64,000 nucleotides of DNA from Corynebacterium sp. (GTDB taxonomy: Bacteria > Actinomycetota > Actinomycetes > Mycobacteriales > Mycobacteriaceae): positions 62,001-126,000 of the forward strand of contig NZ_JAUNKO010000004.1 in NCBI RefSeq assembly GCF_030532715.1, written 5' to 3'. The notes beneath the pieces are model-generated. The model did no database searches. It was given only the letters and a program-made list of their open reading frames with translations, and was not told the origin of the DNA. This document shows, piece after piece, positions 37,076 to 48,354 of this stretch. Made by a program: the position numbers and the translations under genes. Each line of letters opens with the position of its first letter. The stretch's first letter is position 1.

Positions 37076-37980
37076 ACCATCTTCGCGGAGCCGAAGGCTC
37101 AGGCGCTGGCGGGCACGAGAATGAACTCGTACTTGCCGATGACGCGTTCTTGACCGAGCTGGCTCGTGGTGTGGATCCGTCGGACGGGACGGACGAACTG
37201 GCAGGGCTGCTGCTGGACCTCAAAGCCGAGGTCGATGCGCCAATGCCGCCGGCCCCGTTGGTCAACGACGCGCCAACAACCGCCATGCGGCCGATACGCG
37301 ACGTGCCTGCAGCCCCCACCTCTCAGCTCGAGTACGAACAAGAACAGTACGACGATTACAACGAGTACGAAGAGTACGAGGATGCGGAAGTGGTCGACCT
37401 GTCCACCCGCCGTCCGAAACGCTCCTTCCGGCAGGCATTCCTGCATGGTGTCCTCGGCGCAGCGGCCGCAACCTTAGCGATCGCAGGATCCGGCATAGCA
37501 ATCTATAACGCAGGGCCGGGTTCCCCCTTATGGGGTGCACATGTTGCATTGTTTAGCGATCACGCAGCTGTGGTGGAGCTAGCCTCCACGCTTGAACAAG
37601 CTGATGATTCCCGTAGCCGCGGTGACGTGGAACGCGCCTTGGAGCTCTTAGACCAGGCCCGCACCATGGCAGCGGATATCCAAGCCAAGCGCGGCAGCGA
37701 CACCGGACCAGTCACCACCGTGACCGTCACCCAAGGGCCCGTGGCCACTTCCACCACTCCAAAGAGTGAAGAGCCGGAGGAGCCAACCACCACGATGGAG
37801 CCACCGCCGCCGGTTACCGTTACCGCGACTGTGACTGTGGTCCAGCAGCCGGCGCCCATTCAGCAGCCCACCAGCCAAGCGCCAGCGCCGAGTGGTCCGG
37901 AGAACCCCAACCCGAGTCCGCCAGACCCAGCGCAACCCCCGGTGGAGCCCGGCCCGCCCGGTGAAACCCCCGGCGGGTAA
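37072..37980 (+). CDS. rsdA: anti-sigma-D factor RsdA
   Basis: 302 residues. The N-terminal sigma-binding segment (ELVLADDAFLTELARG, about 20-36) is that of RsdA. An acidic, Tyr/Glu-rich linker follows, then one membrane helix (about 120-143, ending IAIYNAGPGSPLWG), and an extracytoplasmic domain with a helical part and a Pro/Thr-rich tail rich in PPPPVTVTATVTV-like repeats. It holds SigD at the membrane and would release it on proteolysis. ATG 37072 overlaps sigD. Confidence 0.93.
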   Translation: MNHLRGAEGSGAGGHENELVLADDAFLTELARGVDPSDGTDELAGLLLDLKAEVDAPMPPAPLVNDAPTTAMRPIRDVPAAPTSQLEYEQEQYDDYNEYEEYEDAEVVDLSTRRPKRSFRQAFLHGVLGAAAATLAIAGSGIAIYNAGPGSPLWGAHVALFSDHAAVVELASTLEQADDSRSRGDVERALELLDQARTMAADIQAKRGSDTGPVTTVTVTQGPVATSTTPKSEEPEEPTTTMEPPPPVTVTATVTVVQQPAPIQQPTSQAPAPSGPENPNPSPPDPAQPPVEPGPPGETPGG

Positions 37981-37992
37981 CCCCGCAACAGA

Positions 37993-38063
37993 GGGGTTAG
38001 CTGTGGGGAGGGGCTGGTTCGTTAAGGCAACCGCAAGCCTTCTGCGAACCCCCGCTAATCCCC
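37993..38063. repeat. long structured inverted-repeat element between rsdA and DUF5319 genes
   Basis: Nested inverted repeats: GGGGTTAGC (37993-38001) with GCTAATCCCC (38054-38063, one bulged T), GGTTCG with CGAACC, and AAGGC with GCCTT, closing on an eight-base loop. There is no T-run on either strand, so it is not a textbook terminator. It may be a U-less terminator shared by the convergent genes or an RNA element. Confidence 0.7.
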
Positions 38064-38090
38064 CCGAGAAGTTGGTCGAAGAACACTGAG

Positions 38091-38450
38091 TTAGTGCTGG
38101 GCGGAGTCCATCCCATCAAGGTAGCCCGCGCAATACGCCCAAGGCACGTATGCGGTCACCATGGGGTGGGCACTGGGTTCGTGCACCGCGGAGACTTGGC
38201 CGTTGAGGGTGGCCTGGAGTTCGGCGGTCATGATGTCCCAATCGTAGTAGTGGTTATCTTCACAGTCGTCGCAGAAGAAGCAGATACCTTTGATGCCGTT
38301 GGGTTCTAGCACCCGACGGAATTCGTGAATAAGTTCGAGGTCATGCGTCATTGCGATGCGCTCAGCGGGCGTGAGCGGGGGATCGGGATCGTCACTTTCA
38401 AGGAACAATGCCGGATCGTTGGGGTCGTCGGCGAACGGATCAGGTGGCAT
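38091..38450 (-). CDS. DUF5319 family protein
   Basis: 119 residues, acidic and soluble. A Pro/Asp-rich start (MPPDPFADDPNDPALF) is followed by a helix (IAMTHDLELIHEFRRVLEP) and the family signature GICFFCDDCEDNHYYDWDIM, a CxxC cluster that may bind a metal. In Mycobacterium the counterpart lies between sigD/rsdA and guaB2, exactly as here. ATG 38450 was chosen. Function unknown. Confidence 0.88.
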   Translation of the reverse strand: MPPDPFADDPNDPALFLESDDPDPPLTPAERIAMTHDLELIHEFRRVLEPNGIKGICFFCDDCEDNHYYDWDIMTAELQATLNGQVSAVHEPSAHPMVTAYVPWAYCAGYLDGMDSAQH

Positions 38451-38594
38451 GCGGTCGTTGTAGTACACAGTGCCACAGTATTGCTTGCTCACCGATAGAG
38501 GCAAGCATCTGAGCGGTTACCTTTTAGCCGGTGAAAAGGACTAGGCTTGATGCAACCTAGACCCAGCAGCTATAGCACAAAACTACATTCGTAA

Positions 38595-40133
<1,539 letters not shown>

Positions 40134-40189
40134 CCCCACCAATAACCAGCGCTCACCCCGCCCAGGTTACGGACCTTAAGGACTCATCG

Positions 40190-41350
40190 ATGCGTAATTA
40201 TGTGGAGATCGGCAAGGGGAGGGAAGCCCGCGTGGGCTACCGTTTGTCCGATATCTCAATTGTGCCGAACCGCCGCACTCGTTCGTCGAAGGATGTGAAC
40301 ACGTCTTGGAGTATTGATGCTTACGCGTTTTCCATCCCCGTGATGTCGCACCCGACGGACGCGCTCGCGTCCCCTGAGTTCGTGATTGAGATGGGCAGGC
40401 TGGGTGGCCTCGGCGTGATCAACGCGGAGGGGCTGTGGGGCCGCCATGCGGATCTTGAAGCGGCGATTGCGCGCGTGCGCGAGGCTGCGGTGACGGAGGA
40501 CGGCACGTTCGATTATGAGACTGCCAATCCAATTGCCGTCTTGCAGGAGTTGCATGCCGCGCCCATCGACGAGACGTTGCTCACGGAGCGCATCACTCAG
40601 GTGCGCGAATCCGGGGTGACTGTGGCGGTGCGCGTGTCGCCACAGCGGGCGCGGGAGTTGGCGCCGGTGGTGATTGCGGCCGGTGCGGAGCTGTTGGTGA
40701 TTCAGGGCACGTTGATTTCTGCGGAGCATGTGGCGCAGGGCGGGGAGCCGCTGAATTTGAAGGAGTTTATTGGGGCGCTTGAGGTGCCCGTGATTGTCGG
40801 CGGCGTGGTTGATTATTTCACGGCGTTGCATTTGATGCGTACGGGCGCCGTTGGTGTGATTGTGGGCGGCGGTACGAATACGAACGAACGTACGTTGGGT
40901 ATGGAAGTGCCCATGGCTACGGCGATTGCTGATGCTGCCGCCGCCCGACGGGACTACCTCGACGAAACGGAGGGGCGCTACGTGCACATTATCGCCGACG
41001 GCGAGATTTATGCCTCCGGGGATATGGCGAAGGCGATCGCGTGCGGCGCCGATGCTGTGATGCTGGGCATGCCGCTTGCCGACGCCGCGGAAGCCGCCGG
41101 TCAAGGCTTATACTGGCCATCCACCGCTGGTCACCCGCGTTTCCCTAGGGGCGCGGTGGTACCCGGCAGCAGTGACTTGTTGGGCGATCTTTCCCAGCAG
41201 GCTCCGTTGGAGACGATTCTGCTCGGGCCGTCTTCTCATGCCTATGGTGACCACAATTTTGTTGGCGGGTTGCGCCGCGCCATGGCGAAGGCTGGCTACA
41301 CGGATTTGAAGAGTTTCCAAAAGGTCGATTTGACGGTGTTTTACTGCTAG
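40190..41350 (+). CDS. guaB3: GuaB3 family IMP dehydrogenase-related protein
   Basis: 386 residues with an IMPDH-like TIM barrel but no CBS domains (VGYRLSDISIVPNRRTRSSK at the start; GADAVMLGMPLA near the end). The catalytic loop Cys of IMPDH is not present in the matching segment (VVIAAGAELLVIQGTL), so it is not expected to make XMP. Recent work reports GuaB3 acting as a GMP reductase in some bacteria; whether this applies here is not known. ATG 40190 follows TTAAGGAC. Ends tail-to-tail with the MFS gene, sharing CTAG. Confidence 0.93.
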   Translation: MRNYVEIGKGREARVGYRLSDISIVPNRRTRSSKDVNTSWSIDAYAFSIPVMSHPTDALASPEFVIEMGRLGGLGVINAEGLWGRHADLEAAIARVREAAVTEDGTFDYETANPIAVLQELHAAPIDETLLTERITQVRESGVTVAVRVSPQRARELAPVVIAAGAELLVIQGTLISAEHVAQGGEPLNLKEFIGALEVPVIVGGVVDYFTALHLMRTGAVGVIVGGGTNTNERTLGMEVPMATAIADAAAARRDYLDETEGRYVHIIADGEIYASGDMAKAIACGADAVMLGMPLADAAEAAGQGLYWPSTAGHPRFPRGAVVPGSSDLLGDLSQQAPLETILLGPSSHAYGDHNFVGGLRRAMAKAGYTDLKSFQKVDLTVFYC

Positions 41351-42549
41351 CTGTGCTTGCGGTGAGGCTCGTGGAAGGTGCGAGCCCCAGTCACGGTGGT
41401 GGCCAACACCCCCGCCCCGAGGCATGCGACACTGGCAGCCCACAATACGGGTTCCAGCCCAAAATATTTCACTGCCGGGGCCATGAGTGCGAGCCCGGCG
41501 GGGGCCAACCCGTAGGAGACGAGGAAGTCTAGGGAGGATACCCGGGCGATAAGCTCGGGTTTCATTTCCCGCTGGACGCAGGTAAACCATGGGACATTAA
41601 ACACCTCGATGCCAACGCCGGCGAGCACATAGGCGGTGACTACAATCCACCAATGCCACCCGTTGAGCGCCACAGCCATCGCGGCCGCCACTAGGCCATA
41701 AGCAGCAAGGCCTGCGAAGGCCCACCAACCTTGGGATTTTGGGACCCAGCGGATCATGAGCACAGCGCCGATAATGGCGCCGAAGCCGTACCCGGTGGTG
41801 GCCATAGCTAGCAGCGTATCCGTGCCAGTGATCTGCTCGCTTACTAGCGGCAGCAGCACGCCGGTGGCGGAATAGCCGAACATGATGACTGCGGCGAGTA
41901 GCCCTAAGCCGGCCATAAACCAGCGATGCTTGCGGGCTTCTTGGAAACCTTCCTGAAAACCCTTCGCCAAGGATTGATGTGGGACCCTTGGGGCTTCGGC
42001 AATGCCCACGGTGCTTGTGACCACGAGTACCCATAGTGCCGCAGTGATGAGCAACAGGACATTGGTGCCAAGGGTTCGGCTGCCGATCGCCGCTAACGTT
42101 GGTGCCACAACCACGACCAACCGTACTGATAGCGTGTTCGCCGCATTCGCTGCTTGTCGTTGGGGCCCCACTATGTTTGCGGCGATCAGCGATTGAAACG
42201 CTGGGCGGCAGGCCCCTTGGCCGGCGCCGATTGCTGCTGCGCTGAGTGACATTAACACCAGCGAAGATCCGGACATTGCGAAGCCAACACTGCTGATAGC
42301 GGCGAGCAGACCAGCGATTCGGACTGTGCGCACTGCGGATGCCATGTCTGCCAGTGCGCCAGCTAGGGGCATGATGGCTACGAGACCGATGGTCCGTGCC
42401 GCCAGAATGATGCCCAGCTGCGTTGCGTCAAGTTCATCGGTAATTAATTGCAATCCTAGGATGAACGGCAATGCCCATGTGGCCAGCCCACTGGCGGTTG
42501 AGCCCGACCATAGTTTGACGAATGTATAGTTGCGTAACAGTTGGTGCAT
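41347..42549 (-). CDS. MFS transporter (EntS-like, exporter type)
   Basis: 400 residues, twelve membrane segments. The topology and the motif between helices 2 and 3 (PLAGALADMASAVRTVRIAG) resemble the MFS_3/EntS branch, which exports siderophores and other small molecules. It is divergent from an iron/B12-type ABC importer, 85 bases apart, which hints at linked export and uptake of the same ligand. ATG 42549 leads with MHQLLRNYTFVKLWSGS. Confidence 0.85.
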   Translation of the reverse strand: MHQLLRNYTFVKLWSGSTASGLATWALPFILGLQLITDELDATQLGIILAARTIGLVAIMPLAGALADMASAVRTVRIAGLLAAISSVGFAMSGSSLVLMSLSAAAIGAGQGACRPAFQSLIAANIVGPQRQAANAANTLSVRLVVVVAPTLAAIGSRTLGTNVLLLITAALWVLVVTSTVGIAEAPRVPHQSLAKGFQEGFQEARKHRWFMAGLGLLAAVIMFGYSATGVLLPLVSEQITGTDTLLAMATTGYGFGAIIGAVLMIRWVPKSQGWWAFAGLAAYGLVAAAMAVALNGWHWWIVVTAYVLAGVGIEVFNVPWFTCVQREMKPELIARVSSLDFLVSYGLAPAGLALMAPAVKYFGLEPVLWAASVACLGAGVLATTVTGARTFHEPHRKHS

Positions 42550-42611
42550 TATGCTTCCTTCTTCTGCATGTGATAGTAGTTTAATTTATTGAAAAACTTT
42601 TTCGAAAAGCG

Positions 42612-42623
42612 TGCACATGTGCA
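42612..42623. promoter_or_regulatory. palindrome in the MFS/ABC divergent region
   Basis: Perfect 12-base palindrome TGCACATGTGCA, eleven bases before the importer start. A second short palindrome (GAAAAACTTTTTC) lies just upstream. A shared operator is possible; no DtxR box is visible. Confidence 0.4.
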
Positions 42624-42634
42624 GAAGGGTCACT

Positions 42635-43642
42635 ATGTTGAAGCGTCATATTTATTCCGTCGTAGCGATGGCGGCGATCTCTGGGTTGTTGGTTTCGTGT
42701 AGTGGAAATGTGGAATCGGGCAAGGATGCGGCGGATTCCGGTTCCGTTTTCACGATTGATAACTGTGGATTTGAATTGGAATTTAAATCAACCGCCAAAC
42801 GCGCTGTCTCCACCGAGCAAGCGGCAACTGATACGCTCTTAGCGCTGCACGTGGACAAACAAATGGTGGGTACCGCGAACCTTAAGACCGCAGTCCTTCC
42901 TGAGTATCAGGAAAAATACGAAGCGATTGAAAAGATTGCCGAACGCGTGCCCACTGGTGAGCAATTGCGTTCGGTGGATCCTGATTTCGTTTATTCACCA
43001 TTCGAATCAGTGTATACCGCGGATGGTTCGGGGACCCGCGAAGAACTTAAAGAGCTTGGGGTAAACGCATACTATAGCAATGTGGAATGCCGAGATTACG
43101 CCCCCAATAAAGGTAAAAATGCGTTCGATTTGATTGAAAAGGACGTGACCGAGCTGGGAACTATTTTCGGCGCAGAAACTCGCGCAAAGGAACTCGTTGA
43201 AGATCAACACAAGATCATCGCAGAGGCCAAAAGCAAGGACATTAAAAACGCGGACAAACTATCCATCCTGTATCTCTACTCCGTGTACCAGGGCGCACCC
43301 TATGTGGCGGGTAACACGGGGGTTGGCCAAAGCATCAGCGACATTGTGGGCGTAAAAAACGTATTCGAGGACACCAATGAGTTGTGGCCCGAAGTTGCCT
43401 GGGAAGCAATCGCGGAGCGCAACCCCGAGGTAATCGTGCTGGCGGACCTGAAAGAACGCGGCGCACCAGGTGATAGCTATGAAGACAAGATCGAAGCCAT
43501 GAAAAAAGATCCTGCGATGAGCCAATTGGATGCGGTGAAAAACGAGCGTTTTATTATTGTTCCCGGCGTGGAACTTGACGCAAACGTGCGTTCCGCTCAC
43601 GCCCTGCAGGTCATCGCTGACGGCTTGGCTCAACAGGGATGA
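42635..43642 (+). CDS. ABC importer substrate-binding lipoprotein (FecB/BtuF type)
   Basis: 335 residues with a lipobox LVSC (Cys22). The two-lobe periplasmic-binding fold of the iron-siderophore/B12 class is visible: STEQAATDTLLALHVDKQMV, ELKELGVNAYY, the helix linking the lobes, and WPEVAWEAIAERNPEVIVL. ATG 42635 follows GAAGGG. Its stop overlaps the permease start (ATGA). Composition is A+T-richer and lysine codons more frequent than in its neighbours, so transfer is possible. The ligand is unknown. Confidence 0.9.
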   Translation: MLKRHIYSVVAMAAISGLLVSCSGNVESGKDAADSGSVFTIDNCGFELEFKSTAKRAVSTEQAATDTLLALHVDKQMVGTANLKTAVLPEYQEKYEAIEKIAERVPTGEQLRSVDPDFVYSPFESVYTADGSGTREELKELGVNAYYSNVECRDYAPNKGKNAFDLIEKDVTELGTIFGAETRAKELVEDQHKIIAEAKSKDIKNADKLSILYLYSVYQGAPYVAGNTGVGQSISDIVGVKNVFEDTNELWPEVAWEAIAERNPEVIVLADLKERGAPGDSYEDKIEAMKKDPAMSQLDAVKNERFIIVPGVELDANVRSAHALQVIADGLAQQG

Positions 43643-44682
43643 GGAAGCAACGACACCCCGCAATCCTCTGGATCTTCGGGATCTTGGCGATTGTTGCGGC
43701 GACGTCCGGGAGCCTGTTTCTGGGCGCGGCGTCGTTAAGCTGGGTGGAAGTGTGGGGCGCCGTCACGCACAAAACGGGGTTGTTTATTAGCGCTGCGTAC
43801 CCAGAGCCATCTTTGCTGCGCCAATCAATCCTGTTTGAGCTGCGTATTCCGCGTATCCTCATGGGGGTTATCGTGGGCGGCGCACTCGCGGTTGCCGGTG
43901 CTGCGCTGCAAGCCATCACCCGCAATGACCTGGCGGAACCCTACCTGTTGGGCGTATCCTCCGGCGCATCAACAGGCGCGGTCGTGGTGATTGTGCTCGT
44001 CTCCGCAGCGTCGTTCGGAGGAAGTGCGGCGTTCGGGCTCACCGGCGGGGCAGCACTCGGCGCGCTGGCTTCCTTCGGGTTGCTCATGGCGCTACTCAAA
44101 GGCTCTGGTTTTTCCTCCACCCGGGTAGTACTGACGGGCGTGCTGGTAGGACAACTTTTCTCCGCACTTACCTCGCTGATTCTGATGGCGCGAGGCGCCG
44201 CAGACTCCGTACGCGGCGTGATGTTCTGGCTGCTTGGCGCGCTCGGCGCCTCCCGTTGGGACACGCTTACGGTGGTGGCGCTGGTATGCACTCTGTGCAG
44301 CATTGTGCTGTGGGCGATGTCCCGCTATCTCGATTGCCTAAGCTTCGGCGACGACACCGCGGAATCCATGGGGGTTCCCGTGGCGCGCGTCCGGTCCATC
44401 ACGCTGATCACGGTGGCATTGCTCACCGGTGCCACCGTATCCTCCGTGGGTGCCATCGGGTTTATCGGGCTCATCGTGCCGCACGCCGTGCGCATGGTGA
44501 TCGGTCCTGCGCACGCCCAACTCATCCCGGTAAGTGCGCTGCTAGGATCCGCGTTCCTCGTCATCACAGACGCGTTGGCGCGCACCGCGTTTAACCCGCA
44601 GGAAGTACCCGTCGGGGTATTTACCGCCATTATTGGCGTACCCATGTTCTTTCTAATCCTCAAGCGAGGTCAACGGTTGTGA
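43639..44682 (+). CDS. ABC importer permease (FecCD type)
   Basis: 347 residues, about ten membrane helices. The FecCD signature segments LRIPRILMGVIVGGALAVAG, ALQAITRNDLAEPYLLG and GLIVPHAVRM (the last the ATPase-coupling helix) are present. The start overlaps the binding-protein stop and the stop overlaps the ATPase start, so the three genes are coupled. Confidence 0.95.
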   Translation: MRKQRHPAILWIFGILAIVAATSGSLFLGAASLSWVEVWGAVTHKTGLFISAAYPEPSLLRQSILFELRIPRILMGVIVGGALAVAGAALQAITRNDLAEPYLLGVSSGASTGAVVVIVLVSAASFGGSAAFGLTGGAALGALASFGLLMALLKGSGFSSTRVVLTGVLVGQLFSALTSLILMARGAADSVRGVMFWLLGALGASRWDTLTVVALVCTLCSIVLWAMSRYLDCLSFGDDTAESMGVPVARVRSITLITVALLTGATVSSVGAIGFIGLIVPHAVRMVIGPAHAQLIPVSALLGSAFLVITDALARTAFNPQEVPVGVFTAIIGVPMFFLILKRGQRL

Positions 44683-45464
44683 GCATTGAATTACGCGATG
44701 CGTCTGTGGCTTACGGGCCCAAAACGGTGGTCAGCAATGTCAGCTTCACCTGTGCGCCGGGCACCGTAACCGCGCTGGTAGGGCCAAATGGTTGCGGCAA
44801 GTCGACGCTGTTGCGCGCTATCGCCGGAGTCCACCAGTACGGCGGTGACATCACCATCAACGGGGCGTCACTTGCGTCCTACCCGCGGCGCGAACGGGTG
44901 CACCAACTCGCCTTTGTGGCGCAATACACCGAATCCGAAACGGACTTGACGGTGCGGCACATCGTGTCCCTAGGGCGCGTGGCAGGCAAAGGACCGTGGG
45001 CAAGTATGACGCAACATGACCGTGATGTGGTGGCGCGGTCATTAGCCGACGTGGATATCGAGCATCTGGCCGATCGGCCGTGGAGCCGGCTGTCCGGTGG
45101 CGAAAAACAACGCAGCCACGTGGCCCGTGCGCTCGCCCAGGACGCCCAGACCCTCGTGCTGGATGAACCCACCAACCACCTGGATATCCACCACCAATAT
45201 GAGCTGATGGATTTATGCGCCAATCTGGCACACGAGCGGGACGTGTGCGTCTTGGCTGCGATTCACGACCTTGGCCTTGCCGCCCGATTTTGCGATCATA
45301 TCGTGGTGCTGCACCAAGGAGGGGTGCTCGATCAGGGCCCACCGAGAGAAGTGCTGAATGCCGAAAACCTGCGGCGGGTGTTTCGCATCGACGCTCAGCT
45401 GCGAGTATCTGAGGCCGGTATCGTTGGCCTAGAATGTGCCGGTACCATCGCCCACACCGCGTGA
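44679..45464 (+). CDS. ABC importer ATPase (FecE type)
   Basis: 261 residues with Walker A GPNGCGKSTLLRAI, signature LSGGEKQR, Walker B LVLDEPTNHLD and switch IHDLG. It energises the FecCD-type permease. GTG 44679 overlaps the permease stop. A perfect GCCCTC-ATCA-GAGGGC hairpin lies just after the gene (45473-45488) without a T-run. Confidence 0.95.
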   Translation: MSIELRDASVAYGPKTVVSNVSFTCAPGTVTALVGPNGCGKSTLLRAIAGVHQYGGDITINGASLASYPRRERVHQLAFVAQYTESETDLTVRHIVSLGRVAGKGPWASMTQHDRDVVARSLADVDIEHLADRPWSRLSGGEKQRSHVARALAQDAQTLVLDEPTNHLDIHHQYELMDLCANLAHERDVCVLAAIHDLGLAARFCDHIVVLHQGGVLDQGPPREVLNAENLRRVFRIDAQLRVSEAGIVGLECAGTIAHTA

Positions 45465-45562
45465 AGGGGGGCGCCCTCATCAGAGGGCAAGGGCGACTAG
45501 CTTGTAGCAACTTCGGTAGTTTGAGGTTGGTCCTCACATCGGTTTTGGGTAATTGGAGAGAA

Positions 45563-46090
45563 ATGCTGAAGAAATTATCGGTCATTGGGTGTGCTACGGT
45601 AGCCACACTTCTGCTGGGCGCATGCAGCGATGGCGCCGCTGACAATGGCGCTACTCAGCAGGAGACGCAACCGGAGACTTCACAGCTGGACAATAGCTTC
45701 CTGGATGGTGGGCAGGAAGTCCCAGCCCCTGAAGGATTTGACCCCTTGGGTACCGGTAAGGTTTATAGCGGCGCGTTTTCGGTCACCGCTACCGCAGGCA
45801 GTGATTTAAAAACCGATTACGCGCTCATTGACGGCACCGCATACTTCGACCTCGGCGACCTTGAACCTCTCGATAACGAAACTACTGTTACCGTGCATGT
45901 GCGCAATGGCGGCGTCAGTGTGATCCTGCCCAAAGATGTCCCCGTAGAATTACAGTGCGATATCAAAGATGGTGAGGGAGACTGTTCCGCAGACCGCTAC
46001 AACCCAGACGCATCTGGGGAAGTGCTGCGGATGAAACTGGACGTTACCGGTGGGAAGGTGGATGTCGCTGAGTTGGAAGCGGCGCCCTAA
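45563..46090 (+). CDS. lipoprotein 1, LiaF-like beta domain
   Basis: 175 residues, lipobox LGAC (Cys21), then a Gln/Glu-rich linker and a beta-rich domain: FDPLGTGKVYSG, YFDLGDLEPL, and GGVSVILPKDVPVELQC, the last two cysteines possibly forming a disulphide. The repeating GGVSVxLPxxVPV pattern is that of LiaF-type toast-rack repeats. ATG 45563 follows GGAGAG. A paralogue lies directly downstream. Confidence 0.8.
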   Translation: MLKKLSVIGCATVATLLLGACSDGAADNGATQQETQPETSQLDNSFLDGGQEVPAPEGFDPLGTGKVYSGAFSVTATAGSDLKTDYALIDGTAYFDLGDLEPLDNETTVTVHVRNGGVSVILPKDVPVELQCDIKDGEGDCSADRYNPDASGEVLRMKLDVTGGKVDVAELEAAP

Positions 46091-46135
46091 GGCGCGGCGT
46101 CGAAAGGTGGCTGCGGGAAGACGAAAGGAAATTCG

Positions 46136-46720
46136 ATGCGTAGGAACATTGCGCTGGTGGGCGCTGGATTGGCGGTCGGGGTATTGCTCGCCGGGTGCAA
46201 CAATAAACCCGACGATGTGGAAGCCGCGGTTTCGTCAGCCTCTAGCGTGCAATCGAGCGTGATGGCGAGCGTCGAATCGGAGGCGAGTTCCGCTGTCGCC
46301 GAAGCCCACGCTGCGCTGGAGCAATCCCGCAATGACGCGTTCGTGGGCACTGGCGCTCCCATTCCTGCACCGGCAGACTTTGACCCGCTGGGCACTGGGC
46401 ATGTGTTTGCGGGAGACTACGTGGTTACCGCACATACTGTCGATCAGCTGCGCGATGCTTATGCCTCGGTGGGGGACACCGCACAATTTCAGCTCGGTGC
46501 GTTGGAGCCGCTGCCCGCGGACCGCACGGTGAATGTGTATACGGATGCCGCCGCCGTCAGCGTGTACCTACCTTCGAACGTGCCGGTGCGTCTCCATTGC
46601 AATGCCGTCAACGCATTTGCTGATTGCGGCACGGGGTCGTTCAACTCGCAGGCGCCGGGTGGGGTTCTGACACTGAATATCGAAACTCGGGGCGGGGATA
46701 TTGCTGCAATTCAATCGTAG
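46136..46720 (+). CDS. lipoprotein 2, paralogue of lipoprotein 1
   Basis: 194 residues, lipobox LAGC (Cys21). A longer Ser/Ala/Glu-rich linker precedes the same domain: [47 protein letters not shown], with a second cysteine near the end. The shared FDPLGTG motif shows a tandem duplication. ATG 46136 follows GAAAGGAAA. Confidence 0.8.
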   Translation: MRRNIALVGAGLAVGVLLAGCNNKPDDVEAAVSSASSVQSSVMASVESEASSAVAEAHAALEQSRNDAFVGTGAPIPAPADFDPLGTGHVFAGDYVVTAHTVDQLRDAYASVGDTAQFQLGALEPLPADRTVNVYTDAAAVSVYLPSNVPVRLHCNAVNAFADCGTGSFNSQAPGGVLTLNIETRGGDIAAIQS

Positions 46721-46743
46721 GCAATGCAGTAGAATGCTGTAGC

Positions 46744-48312
46744 GTGACTCAGCAGACCCATCGCCCCGTCCTTGTCGTTGATTTCGGGGCGCAATACGCC
46801 CAGCTTATTGCCCGCCGCGTGCGGGAAGCGCGCATCTACTCCGAGGTGATTCCGCACACCGCAACCGTGGCGGAAATCAAGGCTAAAAACCCGGCTGCGC
46901 TGGTACTTTCGGGGGGACCTTCCTCCGTGTATGCCCCTGGTGCTCCCGCGTTGGATCCTGAAATTCTCGCCCTCGGACTGCCGGTGTTTGGCATTTGTTA
47001 CGGCTTTCAGGCGATGACGCACGCGTTGGGCGGCACCGTCGCCCACACCGGAAATCGTGAATATGGTCGAACGGACTTGTACGTCGATGGGGGCGCGTTA
47101 CATGCCGGTTTCGAAAATACCCACAAAGTGTGGATGAGCCACGGCGACGCGGTCACCGAAGCCCCCGCAGGTTTTGTGGTTACCGCCCACTCCGAGGGCG
47201 CGCCCGTAGCCGCGTTCGAATGCCAAGATCGGCGGATGGCTGGCGTGCAATATCACCCAGAGGTGCTGCATTCCCCGCACGGCCAAGAGGTACTAGTACG
47301 CTTCCTCACCGAGGTGGCGGGTCTGCCGCAGGATTGGACGCCGGCGAATATTGCCGAGGAACTCATCGAAGCGGTTCGCGAACAAGTCGGCGAACATGGT
47401 CGCGCAATTTGCGGGCTTTCCGGCGGCGTGGATTCCGCGGTGGCCGCAGCGCTGGTACAGCGCGCCATCGGCGACCGCCTCACCTGCGTGTTTGTGGACC
47501 ATGGCTTGTTGCGCGCCGGGGAGCGCGAGCAGGTGCAGCAGGATTTCGTGGCCGCTACCGGCGCGAACCTGGTTACCGTGGATGAGCGTGAGGCGTTTTT
47601 GGCCAAGCTTGCGGGGGTGACTGATCCAGAGGCGAAGCGCAAAGCCATCGGCGCCGAATTTATTCGTTCGTTCGAGCGCGCCGTCGCCCAAGTGCTTGCC
47701 GACGCCCCGGCTGGCGCGAGCGTTGACTTCCTCGTCCAAGGCACCTTGTACCCGGATGTGGTGGAGTCCGGCGGTGGCAGCGGCACCGCCAATATCAAGA
47801 GTCATCACAATGTGGGTGGCCTGCCGGACGATGTGGAATTTGTGTTGGTAGAGCCGCTGCGCACGTTGTTTAAAGATGAAGTGCGCGCCGTGGGCCGGGA
47901 GCTTGGCTTGCCGGAGGAAATTGTGAACCGTCAGCCATTCCCCGGTCCGGGCTTGGGCATTCGCATTATCGGTGAAGTGACGGAGGGGCGGCTGGAAACC
48001 CTCCGAGCTGCCGATTTGATCGCCCGCACGGAGCTTACCGCCGCCGGATTGGATGCCGAAATTTGGCAATGCCCCGTGGTGCTCTTGGCGGACATTCGCT
48101 CCGTCGGCGTTCAAGGTGACGGCCGCACCTACGGTCACCCAATTGTGTTGCGCCCGGTTTCCTCCGAAGACGCGATGACCGCCGACTGGACCCGCCTGCC
48201 GTACGACGTGTTGGAGAAAATTTCTACGCGGATTACCAACGAGGTGCCGGACGTTAACCGCGTGGTACTGGATTGCACCTCCAAGCCACCGGGCACCATC
48301 GAGTGGGAATAA
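46744..48312 (+). CDS. guaA: GMP synthase (glutamine-hydrolysing)
   Basis: 522 residues; converts XMP to GMP. The class-I glutaminase has its nucleophile Cys85 in [10 protein letters not shown] and a downstream QYHPEVLHS with the His-Glu pair. The ATP-pyrophosphatase domain has GLSGGVDS. The C-terminal dimerisation domain ends [14 protein letters not shown], the family end. GTG 46744 follows a TAGAAT box by eight bases, so the start may be leaderless. Confidence 0.98.
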   Translation: MTQQTHRPVLVVDFGAQYAQLIARRVREARIYSEVIPHTATVAEIKAKNPAALVLSGGPSSVYAPGAPALDPEILALGLPVFGICYGFQAMTHALGGTVAHTGNREYGRTDLYVDGGALHAGFENTHKVWMSHGDAVTEAPAGFVVTAHSEGAPVAAFECQDRRMAGVQYHPEVLHSPHGQEVLVRFLTEVAGLPQDWTPANIAEELIEAVREQVGEHGRAICGLSGGVDSAVAAALVQRAIGDRLTCVFVDHGLLRAGEREQVQQDFVAATGANLVTVDEREAFLAKLAGVTDPEAKRKAIGAEFIRSFERAVAQVLADAPAGASVDFLVQGTLYPDVVESGGGSGTANIKSHHNVGGLPDDVEFVLVEPLRTLFKDEVRAVGRELGLPEEIVNRQPFPGPGLGIRIIGEVTEGRLETLRAADLIARTELTAAGLDAEIWQCPVVLLADIRSVGVQGDGRTYGHPIVLRPVSSEDAMTADWTRLPYDVLEKISTRITNEVPDVNRVVLDCTSKPPGTIEWE

Positions 48313-48354
48313 TCGTTTGATTTCCGGATGGTGATTGCGGCGCTGGTGGTGCGG

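Noticed and set aside
42550..42634. Iron box for the ABC importer
   Set aside because: No DtxR-type palindrome is present in the gap despite the importer class.
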